A stretch of 64,000 nucleotides of DNA, from positions 5,376,501 through 5,440,500 of the forward strand of contig JAPTOF010000001.1 of NCBI GenBank assembly GCA_028554755.1. The letters run 5' to 3'. This stretch comes from Cordia subcordata (Eukaryota > Streptophyta > Magnoliopsida > Boraginales > Cordiaceae). How positions within the stretch are numbered: position 1 is the first letter of the stretch; the number at the start of each line of letters is the position of its first letter. Below the pieces are notes generated by a model. That model saw nothing but the letters and a program-made list of their open reading frames with translations. It had not been told where the DNA came from and made no database searches. The translations under genes were made by a program, and so were the position numbers. This document shows positions 36,277-48,197 of this stretch, piece after piece.

Positions 36277-38959
36277 ATGGCAAAAAGCAAAGTGCTCGTT
36301 GTGGGGGGAACGGGATACTTGGGAGCCAGGTTAGTGAAAGCAAGTTTAGCGCAGGGCCATGAAACCTATGTTTTGAGCCGTCATGAAACTAGCCGTGACA
36401 TAGAGAAGGTGCAAATGCTGTTGGCTTTCAAGGCAAAAGGTGCTCACCTTGTTCCAGGTTCATTTACTGACCATCAAAGCCTTGTCAAGGCTGTGAGGCT
36501 GGTGGATGTTGTCATATGCGCAATTTCTGGTGTTCTTACACGCAGCGATCACATCTTGCTTCAGCTCAAACTTGTCGATGCAATCAAAGACGCCGGAAAT
36601 GTCAAGGTAACTATCGTCTATCTTGTTTCATTTTACTCCGAAATGTGTTACATATCATTCTTTTTGTTGTTTTCGCATGGAAAATTTAGCCGGTTAATTC
36701 AGAGTATGTTTGAGAGTGTTTATAAGCTTGTCAAATTTGCGTATAAGCAGAAAAATAAAATTTATTTTTTATATCCAACAAAAATAGACACTATCCCTCA
36801 ACTTTTTTTTTATCTATTTATAAGTAATAAAAGTTAACTAAATAAAATTACATTTATACATCTTAAAAAAATAAAAATAACTACTTTTAATTAATGAAAA
36901 TTTCTTTTTAGTTATTTCAACAAAAATTCTACTATTTATAATCATATATTTATCAGACATATCAACCGTCTATAATCACATTTTATCCAAACATTTCTCC
37001 ATTTAATGGTTATTTGCTTATAAGTATCAAAAGTTACTTAATTATATTTTCCTCAAGAGCGAGATCCTGGGCTCAAATTTCATGAAGGATAGAGATTGGG
37101 TTAGAGGTCAAGGGTTAAAAAAAGTATCATTTACATATACGCAGCTGAAAAAGAGAAGACAAAAGAAAAAGCAAAGACAAACACACTCTAAATTACCATA
37201 TGCGTTGCCTAACTATATATACCGTAGAGATTTTTGCCATCTGAGTTCGGAACCGATCCTGCAAGAATGGGAAATTCATTGGAACCTGGACGGGTGTTAT
37301 TTGAAGAAAAAATGGAGGTGAGAAAAGCAATAGAGGAGGCTGGTATCCCATTCACCTATGTGTCTGCCAACTGCTTCGCCGCCTACTGGCTCGGCGGCCT
37401 TTGTCAATTGGGTAAACTTCTTCCTTCAACGGAAACTGTGAACATTTATGGAGATGGAAACCTGAAAGGTATTTTTCATTTTCCATGAATTGTAATTTGT
37501 GCAGGGTTAAATTAATCCATCTTGCTTCTTGAGTTTGATAGTAAACTAAATTTTTTGGTTTCGGATTATACTCTTACTGAGATAGGGTTCGTCTGAATTA
37601 ACTTCTTCTAAAAGTAATTTTTTCTATAAGTTTTTGAAAAAAAAATTGCATTTTTTAGAAGTTAAAATTCAAAAAGCTAGATTAGGTTTAAGTTTTTTTT
37701 AGGATTTAGTTTTTTTTCTTTGAAGTCAATCAAATTATTTATTGTAAAAGAGATGCTTTTTTTAGGAGAAAAAAAGTAACTTTTCATGAAAGAGAAGGAA
37801 AAAAAATTTTCAAACAAGCATACAGTACATATTGCAGTTATTAATTTTAAATAATTACCTAGCTATTCGTTTGTTTTCTAGCTTTAATTGGAATCACATA
37901 TGATATTTGATGTCATTATTTGGCATGCATGCAGCAATATATGTAGATGAAGATGATATAGCAACCTACACTATCAAGACAATAGATGATCCCAGGACTC
38001 TAAACAAGACTTTGTATCTGAGGCCTCCCAAGAACATACTTTCTCAATGTGAAGTGGTTGAGATTTGGGAGAAGTTAATTGGAAAAGAACTAAAGAAGTC
38101 ATCAGTGTCCGGACAAGAATTTTTAGACTGGATGAAAGGTCAGATTGCGATATTATTCTTAATAAAATCTAAACTATGCGTCGATTACTAGCCCACCCTT
38201 CTAGTCTAGTTGAAAAAAAAAGGTTCACTTTATTTTCCTATAAAAGAGAAAATGGTGAAGTATTGAGAGCTAGTGGCTTGATACCATAATAATCACCCTT
38301 GTTTTTTTTTTTTGGATAAATTGCTATGAATTCTCTTGTGGTCTTGTAAAAGTTCATCCGACCCTCTCTATGGTACAAAACTCCCCTCATAATTCTTCTG
38401 GTCACTGAAAATAAGCACATGCCTCCTCCGTTTAAATTTTTTTAATTAGATTATTAACGAAATAGTAAATTGATCTTTGTATCAATACATAAAAGTCCAA
38501 TGCAGTTTAGAAAATCACGGGAGGGAGGAGGGGGGTTTTGCTGATTTTCTGTTAAAGATATGTTAAAAATGATGTTTTTTGGACATAAGAGTACACATAC
38601 TTATTTTGAGTGATTATACAAGAATTATGAAGGATTTTTATACCATAAGGAGAGTCTAATACACTTTTTAGAAAACCACACAATTTATCATTTACTCTTT
38701 TTCGTTTTTTTTTTTTTTAAAAAAAAGTCTTGCTTGCACTTTAGAGTAAGTGGCCATTTCATCTTCTAACTTTAAATTTCTATTCTGTTGTGAAGAATTT
38801 GATTATGCATGGCAAACTGGCATATGTCATTACTACAACGTGTTATATGAAGGATGTCTTACTAACTTTGAAATTGGAGATGAAGGGGAAGAGGCGTCTA
38901 AACTATATCCAGAGGTTAACTACACCACTGTGGAGGAGTACCTTAAGCGATATGTATAA
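36277..38959 (+). CDS. PLR: Pinoresinol-lariciresinol reductase, copy D (intact, diverged)
   Basis: The second full-length PLR of the cluster, same reaction class as copy A. Exons 36277-36606, 37228-37468, 37935-38138, 38796-38959 give 312 residues, the usual family length. NADPH loop GGTGYLG is at residues 10-16 and the catalytic Lys, in VLFEEKMEVRK, is Lys138, the position known from the PLR structure. Exon borders and phases are the same as in copy A. Differences fall in places likely to touch the ligand: SGVLTRSDH in place of SGVHIRSHH, CFAAYWLGGLCQLGKLLPS in place of CFAGYFVGGLCQFGKILPS, NIYGDGNLK in place of VLHGDGNIK, and DYAWQTGICHYYNV in place of DYAQQVGICHYYDV. No frameshift or stop is seen. 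Substrate or stereochemical preference may differ from copy A. Intron 3 lacks the insertion found in copies A to C. Confidence 0.92.
37585..37815. mobile_element. Degenerate Tourist-like MITE in PLR-D intron 2
   Basis: It begins GGGTTCGTCTGAATTAACTT and ends near TTTTCAAACAAGC, with internal TTTTTAGAAGTTAAAATT as in the other copies. The ends are weakly matched, so boundaries are uncertain. Confidence 0.4.
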
Positions 38960-39663
38960 TCTATATTTTTCCAATTGTGCTATGAATTTTATGTGGCGAT
39001 GTAATATAAAATTGTTATTTCTTGTATTTACTTGTTAATGATCATAATATAATGTCCTCTCTTTGTCATTTTATCTTATTTTTTCTGGTTAGGATCAATT
39101 GTCAATTGGTTATACAATGTCCACTAGCTCAATTGTCAATTTCTTTTAGTTTCTTTTTGTTTTTTTTTCAGAATCAATGGTCCATTGACAATGACCAGAC
39201 AGGAGCTCAAAGTTAACCCCTCAATTCTCGTTCTTGTTTTTATTTTTCTGGTTAATAAACAAGTTTTTCTATTAAAAGAGAGAGAGAAAAAAAAAAAAGT
39301 TTTCCAGTTAGTGTTAGGGTTTGGCTTGATAAACATGTCTCTTGTGGCGAAGTGATTCAAAACGGCTAGGATTTTCTCTCGCTACACATCTTGTTTAAGA
39401 TTTTATTCCACCATATACTTGTTCATTTAGTTAGATAAACATGTACATCTTATTTAGAGCTTAAAAAAAAAACCAGGGTTAACGTCAATTTGGACCTAAA
39501 ATTTGACCTCATCTTGAGACATCACAGCCGAAGGCCAACAAACAAAGGTATCTAACTTTGATATTCTTAACCGGCTCGTCCGGCGAAGAAGAACTCCGAT
39601 CTGCCGTGATCGAGTTTGAAGCACCTCGTTGAATAGATGCGAAATTAGGAGTACAAGTTTGGC

Positions 39664-39673
39664 CCTATTTATA
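39664..39673 (-). promoter_or_regulatory. Orphan TATA box (CTATAAATAG) on the minus strand
   Basis: The minus strand reads CTATAAATAG followed, from about 39640 down to 39490, by base composition less AT-rich than the surroundings and an open frame ending MSQDEVKF. No known gene follows. It could be a promoter plus 5' end left by a lost gene or a transposon. Confidence 0.35.
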
Positions 39674-40073
39674 GTCAATATCTTGTGTGCGGGGCAAGCT
39701 TTTGTGTGCAGAGGCAAGAAATAGTGTCCATGCATGTTTGCATGTTTCGTGCCCCACCCAAAAAAAAAAAAAATTTTTTTACGTTTCGTGAATAATTAAC
39801 CTTTTAGATGTAAAGTTTAGCATTTTCATTAATTTTTGTTTTAATAATAATATTTTTAATATTAAAAAGAGGTGGTTAATAATTTAAGCATTAGTTCTTT
39901 ATTATTTTTATGCCATAACGGTGTGTAATATATAATTTTTGAAGGGGTCAATCAATGCAAAATAATTATTTCTTGTATGAACTTAAGTGTATTTCGAAAA
40001 TATTTTTTTTTATTTTGATGCATAATACATGTCTTGTAATTTAATGAGAATGATTGTATATATACATACACAT

Positions 40074-40909
40074 ACTATAATGAAATCTTAATTTTGATAG
40101 TTCATTTGTGCCATCTTTTAAATAGCTAGGATGTCTTGTTAAAAAAAATTTATTAATTTTTTGAGCAAAAAGTTTGTTGACTTTGTCCCCTTGCATTGAA
40201 TTTTTGGTTCACTACTGTAACATAATGTTATAACGTAAGTTAACACTATATTATTGAATAGTTATTAAAATAAGACCTACACTTTAGAATTTATATTTGT
40301 GGCAAATAATAAAACAATTTATTAAGGTTTGATGCTATAAAGGGACTTCATCTGTTCGGAACTGTTTTCTGTTTTTTTTTTTTTAAAACATAAAAACTTA
40401 TTTGGGAGGAGTTGTTTCTTAAAATTGTTTTTGAAAACTGTTATAAAAACAAAGTGTTTTTGAAAATTAAAAAAAATTAGAAACATATTTTTGTTATTTT
40501 TTATACGTTTTTGATATTTTGTTCTTAAAAGGACAATTTAATTATTTAATTTTTTTCTTTTCCCCAACCCCGACCGACACCCACACCCACTCCCGCCCCC
40601 GCACCCCGATTCCCCACCCCCACGCTCACCCACACCCTCACTCCATCCCCCACCCCTAACTATAATGAAATCTTAATCTTGATCATAATTTATTTGTATT
40701 ATTTTGTAAAATAGGATGTCTTATTAAAAAAATAATTAATTCTTTGAGCAAAAGAATTGACTTTGTCCTTTTACATTGAATTTTTGATTCACCACTGTAA
40801 TATAATGTTATAGCGTAAGTTAACACTATATTGTTAATATAATTATTACAAATAATACCCACACTTTAGAATTTACAGTTGTGACAAATAATATAAACAA
40901 TTTATTAAG
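40074..40909 (+). repeat. Direct duplication of about 250 bp around a C-rich insert
   Basis: Copy 1 (40074-40326) and copy 2 (40659-40909) share ACTATAATGAAATCTTAAT, GACTTTGTCC, GTAAGTTAACACTATATT, ACACTTTAGAATTTA and CAATTTATTAAG in the same order. Between them, 40327-40658 contains a repeat that recurs at 42307. I see no primer-binding site or properly placed purine tract, so a miniature LTR element is not supported. Confidence 0.8.
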
Positions 40910-42306
40910 CACGCGGAATTTCTTTCGGCTAAGGACACGGAAAATATAAATTTTAATTTGACGACCATGGCAACACCCTTTTGTGTGTTTTACCGGCGGT
41001 TTTCTTGTGTAGGAAGGACATACTTATCCTGATTTTGTGTGCAGGCAAGGGCATGACTTTAAAAAGAGGGTGTATGATTTTTCATTTTGATAATTAATTA
41101 ATTTGGGTTATTTGAAGTTAATGGAATTTTAAATTTAAAGGGAGAAGTTAAATCTTTTTTTCTTTTTTGCAGTTTGTTGGAACGAGTTTTAAAATTTCTT
41201 TTAGTTAAAATTATTATTATTTTTGTTGTTAGTATTTTTTGGGTCATAATTATAATTGAAAACTAAATAAATAATAAAATATAATAACTAAATAAAAATA
41301 AACTTAGTTTTTTTTTTCAAAATACTTAAAGCCATGAAAAGTAGAATTTGGGAGCGAAGAACTTTTATTTTTTGTTTAAAATTACTTTTTTTTTAATTAA
41401 AACAAACACATCTAATAGCTTAAATTGGAGTTTAAATAAGTTTGATAAGCTTAAAAATCAAACCAAACACCTTCTAAATTACTGGATTTACATTTTTTCT
41501 TAATTTTACACTAAAAAATAAATACCAGCCCCTGTCTCAAGGGTTAGGTTAATAGTTAGATTGTAAATAGCTTATTTATGGTCACATACTTCAATATCGA
41601 ACTACTTATACCCTCCCATTAGAGTAAACGTCTTGCTCTTAACTGAGTTACAGTACGTATTGAACTATATTGTTACATAAAATATTTATAATGTTAGAAT
41701 GTTTCAAACATAATGCAAGAGAATAAGTTCTTTGATAGAAAAAAAAAAAAAAAAGGTGTATCGACTTAATTCAAAACTTGGTAACATTCAAACATTGAGA
41801 AAGTGGGTGACAAATGAGCAAGGAGAAAAGCATACATACGCGTACATGGGTGGGCATTCTATTTAATGAAATTGAAATCGGGACCAAATTTTAATAATTA
41901 AATTTCTAAACTTTTAAACATTAATAATTGAAACCGAACCTAACTTTATTAATAATCAAAATTATTTAATGAATTTTTCAGTTCGATTTCAGCTATCAAC
42001 TGAAATAACCAAACTTGAAAAAAAAATCACACATTATTCAAAATTAATCAAAACAACCAAATTTATTTATAGTTGCAATAACCAAATTCCAATATCCATC
42101 GTCACAATTCATGTTATATGTATAAGAGCAATACAAACTTGTAAATATATATAAATATAAACTTGAAAATTAATAATTAAATAAAAATTTCTTTTAGAAA
42201 ATAGGTATTCGATTATTAACTGAATTTTTGGATAAATAACCAAATTGAAAACTGAATTATTTTTATTTTAACCAAATATAAAAGTAATTGAACCAAATTT
42301 TATGGG

Positions 42307-42605
42307 CTATTTGGAACTGTTTCTAAAAACTTTTTTTTTAAACAAAAAACATAAAAATTTGTTTGGAACGAGTTGTTTTTTGAAATTATTTTTTAAGGCT
42401 ATTTTTGGAAAAGTGTTCTTAAGAAAAAAAAAATTAGAAACACATTTTTATTGTTTTCATGTCTTTTGACATTTTATTTCCAAAAGAACAATTTTTTTTT
42501 TTTTTTTCTTTCCCCTAACCCCCAACCAGACCCCTCAAACCCAACACAACCCCCACCGACCCCATCACCCCAACCCCCACCCCGATCCATACCTATCCCA
42601 CCCCA
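42307..42605 (+). repeat. Second copy of the C-tract-bearing repeat
   Basis: TTTGGAACTGTTTCTAAAAA, TTTGTTTGGAACGAGTTGTT, then AAATTAGAAACACATTTTT and a run of Cs broken by A match 40361-40655 in order. Both copies end in about 80-100 bases almost free of G on the plus strand. Confidence 0.7.
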
Positions 42606-42868
42606 AGCCATACCTATCCCAAATCCTTATTTCTAAAACAAACAAACACACACACACACACAGAGGTATAGGCGTATATACATTTGTAGACATATATGGA
42701 TATATGGTTATTGGAGGAAAAAATTAAATATTAAAAAAAAAAGGTGTAATGGTCTTTTTATAAGAAAATAAAAGAAAAATAAATTTATTTTTTATCTAAA
42801 TAAAATTTTTGCTCTTTCAAAAACTATTCTGAAAAACTATTCTATAAAACTAATAAGTCCAATAGACA

Positions 42869-42878
42869 TATAAAATAG
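42869..42878 (+). promoter_or_regulatory. Possible LPA3 TATA box (TATAAAATAG)
   Basis: The motif lies about 34 bases before the chosen ATG, which would leave a very short leader. The position is plausible only if the 5' UTR is minimal. Confidence 0.3.
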
Positions 42879-42911
42879 TCCAAACCCCTTCCAGTGAGGT
42901 TTGCCTTCGAA

Positions 42912-45900
42912 ATGCCGTTATCCACTTCCATAACTACCTGTGCGCATCTCTTTCCACTCTCTTTCACTTTAAAACCAATGGTAAATCTCATTCCCCTTTC
43001 TTGAAAGAATGCATTTAGCTAGTCATGTTTATATTGACCCGAAATCTAAGATCATTAAGGGAAGTAATAATAACTATGACGGGCTTCAAATTTACTAGCG
43101 CAAAATGATTAACTCGAGTTATTACTTAAATGCATTATTTTAATGAGTTCTTGAAACAAAATGCAGGGTGTTAATGACAGAAACCATCAGATAAGAAAAG
43201 ATGCAAAAATTTGCAGCCACAGGGTGAGTTTTCACAAGAGTTCAAGAAATCTTGAACTTGTGGTGACTTCAGCTTCTGGGGTTAGTGGGGCGTCAGTTGG
43301 ATCAGATGTGCCATTTCCAAATGATTATACTGAACTACTCCAGCAAGTAAGTGTTCTTTTACATCTTGTTATTGATCATATGTTGATCATAATGCTTTCT
43401 TTTCTTTTGCTTATCTTTTCATACATGATGTGCCATTGATGATCTTGCTTCTCTAATCTTAAGGTTCCTCGTTGTCAGATTCTAACCAACTGAAAAATTA
43501 TATCAACTACATGCTTTTGTTTTATTGAATTGACAATAAAATTTATGTTACCCCTATGTTTTGCCTAAAATGCATAAAACTCTTATGGTTTCAAAAAATT
43601 CGCTAATACCCTTATCTTATACAGAATGTTGCACACTCACCTCAAAAGTTGGGGTGTTGTATAACATCTTTTTGTAGCATAGAGGTATTAGCAAGTTGAA
43701 ACACGTGGAATTTTATGCGATTTTGACAAAGGACAAGGGATAAGGTGCATTTAACCATTGAATTTATTTGTGTGGATTCTAGACACTGGCCTCTCTTAAT
43801 ACAACATTACTTTTGTTATTCCTCTAATTGATCAATCTACTACTCTCTGAAGCTTGTAATAAAGATTGAGCATGATCCTCATCCACGAAGCTACAAATTT
43901 TCACTTTGCTGTTACATTCCCATGTGTAGTTGAATGTTACAAATGTTAAGTGTAATCCTGCTACTTTGGCTGGTTAGGCTAGCATGAAAGGTTCCTTGTT
44001 CCTTGTTACATTCTTATTTTGCATATTGGCCTAATGGATTGCTTGTTTAATCAGATCATCTGGAAATTTTTATAGTGAAACTTTTTGTGTGATATGAATC
44101 ATCTTCCATTTATAATATTTGCTTGTTTCTGTTCGTTCTAAAGTTCGACAAGTAGGTTCTTCCTTTGCCAAAAGCCAAATTACTTCTGTCTGTTTGCAGA
44201 CCAAATAATTGTCCATGTGTCCTCATCTGCAACATGAACTTCCGAGAGTGGCATTATTATATTAGATCTTACTGATTTCAGCATAAACCTTGGTAGGAAA
44301 ATTATCCAAGTCTTGCTAAGCTGCATCCTGAGTGTTTATAGTGTTTGGATAAATATTCATTGATTTCAACCTTTATGTGGTAGACTTGCTAATAGCCTAT
44401 ACTATATCACATTTACTTTTTTACAACATTTTTGTTCTTGCTTAGCTATACTGGATTGGATGTTTAACTTTTCCGATGATTGATAGGCTAAAGAAGCGAC
44501 TGAAATGGCCTTGAAGGATAAGAGACAGCTGATGGTGAGTCCATGTTTTTTTCTTTTCTGTTTCTATGTTTCTTGCCATTGACAGAAACCATAAAGGAAA
44601 TATGTCATATCTAGAACTCACATTGAGGTTGTGAGCAACAAGTTTCTCCACAGGAAATTGAATTTCCCACTGCTGGATTGGAGTCTGTGCCAGGTTCTTC
44701 CTTGTTATGTTTTGATTCTGTATTAGTAACTTGTCCCTTTTCTTATGTAATATAGAATTCCTTCTTTCAGTTTTCCCTTCCCTTTTGCCAAACTTCCCAT
44801 GCCATGTAGTTTACTAGCCAAATGGAACGTTATCTACCAGGTGATGGAGAAGGTGGTATAGAAATGACTGGCAGTATGCAACTGATTCGTGAGTTCTGTG
44901 ATCAATTCATAATTCCAGAGAAGGCCACTCGAACCAGAATAGTATGTGTTTTAGTTCTTGGTTGATTTTCATACTTGGTTTTTAACAAATGGAACTATCG
45001 ACTTCCTATAGTCTTCTATCATTTTGGTTGCCCTTTATGTATGTATGTGCTTCTACACAAAAACCTGAAAGGAGAACGAATTTGTAGAAACTGAGTCCAT
45101 GATATAAGGATAGTCATGATACCGTGCTTAGTTTCTTCATAATTTCCAATTATTTGCTGTAGTGACTGCTCAGTGTTCACTAACAGCTATCTTTGCACTT
45201 GAAGTTTGACAAGTTTAAATTTCATGTAGTCCAGCTTAGTGCATTCTGAGAAAACCAAAGGGCTGTTAGTGTGATCTATTGCAAGAACCCCAAGGTGAAT
45301 CTAGTCATTTCAAAACATTGAGCTATTTTATGGCACATATCTTGATATCACCTGAAAGTACTGCTGGTTGAGAGTGGAGAAGAAAATGGATCCTACAGAA
45401 AAATAATTTACTTCTGGCTTCTTATAATATTTTCTGCCAGAACTTCAGCATAGCCAGATGAATGAACCCTTCTTGATTTAATTCTGGCCGGAGATCATCA
45501 TTAAGAATCTGCATAGCTGCAATTTAATTACAGATTGGCCTTCTTTTTCTCCCGTCAGACGTTTATCTTCATTATAATTCTTGATATCCTTTTCTTTAAA
45601 TCCCATCACGTGAATTTTTGTCTGAGAAAGTTTATCCTCACACTTTCAGTTCTTCCCCGAGGCAAATGAAGTTAAATTTGCAAGAACATCAGCTTTTGAA
45701 GGAGCTTCCTTTAAGTTGGACTACCTTACAAAACCATCACTATTTGAGGATTTTGGTTTTGTGTCAAAAGTTAAGATGGTTGATCGTGTGAAGCCAGAAG
45801 ACGAACTGTTTCTAGTTGCTTATCCATACTTTAATGTCAATGGTAGCTAAAGATCTTCGGTCTTTTATTTTACTAACCAGGCATGAACTCTTTTTTCTTC

Positions 45901-46931
45901 TGCTTCACAGTTTAACAAGGAATAGTTCTCTTGTGAAATCCAGAAATGCTAGTAGTTGAGGAGCTTTATAAACAGGCCGTGGTTAACACTTCTCGGGCAC
46001 TGATTGTTTTCAATGGCGAACTTGACCGGATAAGATCTGGCTGTATCCTTTCTTTCCTCTCTCTATCTTTTGATGAGTTACTATATTCACTGTTACATGT
46101 GCATGATATATTCTGATGTTTCCCTCAGCTTGGTATCTTCATGTTCAGTACTAGGATAGATAGGCATCCTTGTTCTACATTAATTGAAACCATGCTTATA
46201 ATTTGAAACTTCTATGTGTTCTTACGAAGTGAGATTTTGGATCAGCTGCTGCTTTCGAAACTAGAGTTAGAGAAGAAGTTTCTGGAAGTAATTTGATTGT
46301 GATCTTACTTCAATATTTGAATGTTTTCTTCTTAAAAATCCTCAAGATTACCCACCATTTTTCTATCCAAAGCTGGCTGAACTTTCCAAGACTCTTTTGC
46401 GAAAGATGGAGACTGTTTATTACATCCACAACTTCAAAGGACGCAAGGGAGGAGTCCTTCTCAGGTTTGTGCATTTTGAAAATTATACTTTTTGAAGTTA
46501 AGCAAGAACTCTATTTAATTATTAAAAACATTACTAAAAAAGGTCCAAGAAATTTTGTCACAGATACTACATAAACCATCTACTTCGAGATTCTTTCATC
46601 GATATTCCAAGTTATACAGATGGTCCTACATAAAAACTATATCTTCAGCATCTTTCAAATGCCAAGATTTAGATGCTGTCAAATGCCAAAATGCATATCT
46701 GTGAGGATATCACAGCAAGCAAGGTTTAGATGCTATTGCCGCGTTGTTTCTCGTTTTAGTGATTCCAATTAGAACATTCTCTAATCTTTCTCTCCGCGTA
46801 CGTGTAACAGGTGCTACCCCGGTCCTTGGAGAGTACTTCGGAAAGCAAGAAGCAGATATATTTGCTTACATGAGCAGGAATCAATGCCTTCTCTCAAGGA
46901 AGTAGCACTGAACATTCTTCCATCAGCTTAA
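42912..46931 (+). CDS. LPA3: LOW PSII ACCUMULATION 3-like DUF1995 protein, chloroplast
   Basis: A nuclear-encoded stromal factor; in Arabidopsis LPA3 helps insert or assemble the CP43 subunit of photosystem II. Exons 42912-42980, 43167-43346, 44487-44534, 44654-44693, 44841-44941, 45650-45842, 45944-46042, 46347-46464, 46811-46931 join in frame to 322 residues. Residues 1 to about 60 are rich in Ser, Thr, Lys and Arg and fit a transit peptide. DUF1995 follows from about residue 75: DVPFPNDYTELLQQAKEAT, MEIEFPTAGLESVPGDGEGG, LIREFCDQFI, FFPEANEVKFAR, NGELDRIRSGYYPPFFYPKL, METVYYIHNFKGRKGGVLLR, CYPGPWRVLRKARSRYICLH, and the end PSLKEVALNILPSA. The start is inferred: the 23-codon first exon splices in phase to the second. 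Assigned to LPA3 rather than other DUF1995 proteins from memory of the Arabidopsis protein. Confidence 0.85.
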
Positions 46932-48197
46932 TATCTTTGCACTTAACTTATCTAGGCTATCCGCACAGGAATTTGCATAGGATAACGAATTCATGTTGGA
47001 CTTTATGGCCTGTTAGTCCTGTTGCAGATTCATCAATAAAGAAGAATCAATTCCTTTGTCTGCAGATTTCCTTGATCCATTAAGAATGAAGAATCGATTC
47101 TTTTTCCTGATTATTTTATTCTCCTTTGTTTTCTTTCTATTGAGCTAGTATAATTATGTATCCCTATTCAGCATGTAAGATTCCCATTTATCTGCATTCA
47201 GCGGTTTAGATAACAAGTGAAATGAAGTAATTCACTAACTTCGTAGCAGTCCGGTGCTCTGTAGGTAAGTGTTGTCGTGTCCAAGCTTTCACTAAGCCAG
47301 ACCAAATTCTAAGCCACGTTTTATTACGTATAATAAGGCACTCGACTATATGAATCTAACAACGTCACTCATTATAATCAAGAAGTGATGCTCTCTGTTA
47401 GCTCCGACCGAGTACAATGCCTCGCCTTGTCAACTGCATAAATAGTGTTTCTCCACTCCCATTGCATCTCCATGGGGATTTCTGTATTCTCTGGTTTTCT
47501 CCGTAACAATCTTACTTTATTACCGCATATCTATGAGGATAATTTCAAGATAACATCAGAAAACATGAAACTTTCCAAACGTCGTGCAATAACATCCGGT
47601 CTGGGAAATATTAGCTAGCAATGAAATTTTACATCTCCCACATTGATTCTACATAATATTTGTGTTCCATTTATAATGACATGAACTCACTATGTCCTAA
47701 CCGCAAGTGAATTGCCTATTCAATTTACAGGCTCAAACATTTTGAACCACAATTAATTAGACCTAATGTGATAATAGACTAATAATTAGACTGGAATCCC
47801 CTTTTTCGTGACCAAACCTCCCCCTTCCCCCCCCCCCCCCCAACTCATATAGACACATTGATAAACTGATATTGTAAATCTGACAACATAAGACAAAGAG
47901 GTTCACGGTGAGATATGGGAGGGAAAGAATTAGTGACGTTCTTTTCTATCTTTATCAAGTTAATAAAAAATTGAAAGACGACCGGAGACCGTACGATACA
48001 CCTACAAAAATAAGTTCAAAGGCAATGATCATGGCAATTGATTTCCAAAAGGGAGGAAACTAAATGAACTTGATAACATCAGGAGACTCGAGTGAGAGAT
48101 ATGAAAACAACCATATGAATCATATATCGAGGACTGTAAATTGGAAGAGACTTTATATATGTATCTAAACAACTTAACAATGTAGAATCAGCAAAGA
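46932..48197. other. Convergent spacer between LPA3 and EDR2
   Basis: It contains the 3' ends of both genes, a poly-C tract at about 47827-47841, and no coding frame that I can support. Confidence 0.6.

Larger units (their letters stand above)
38960..42911. other. Intergenic DNA between PLR-D and LPA3
   Basis: No intact gene is seen. It contains a promoter-like stretch on the minus strand near 39600, a 250-bp direct duplication (40074-40909), two copies of a repeat ending in a C-rich tract (40361-40655 and 42307-42605), and AT-rich DNA. Confidence 0.5.

Noticed and set aside
40074..40909. Miniature LTR retrotransposon (TRIM)
   Set aside because: The repeats do not start TG and end CA, and no primer-binding site or correctly placed purine tract is visible.
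42451..42636. Proline-rich open frame (PNPQPDPSNPT)
   Set aside because: It is produced by the C-rich repeat tract, has no domain and no gene context.
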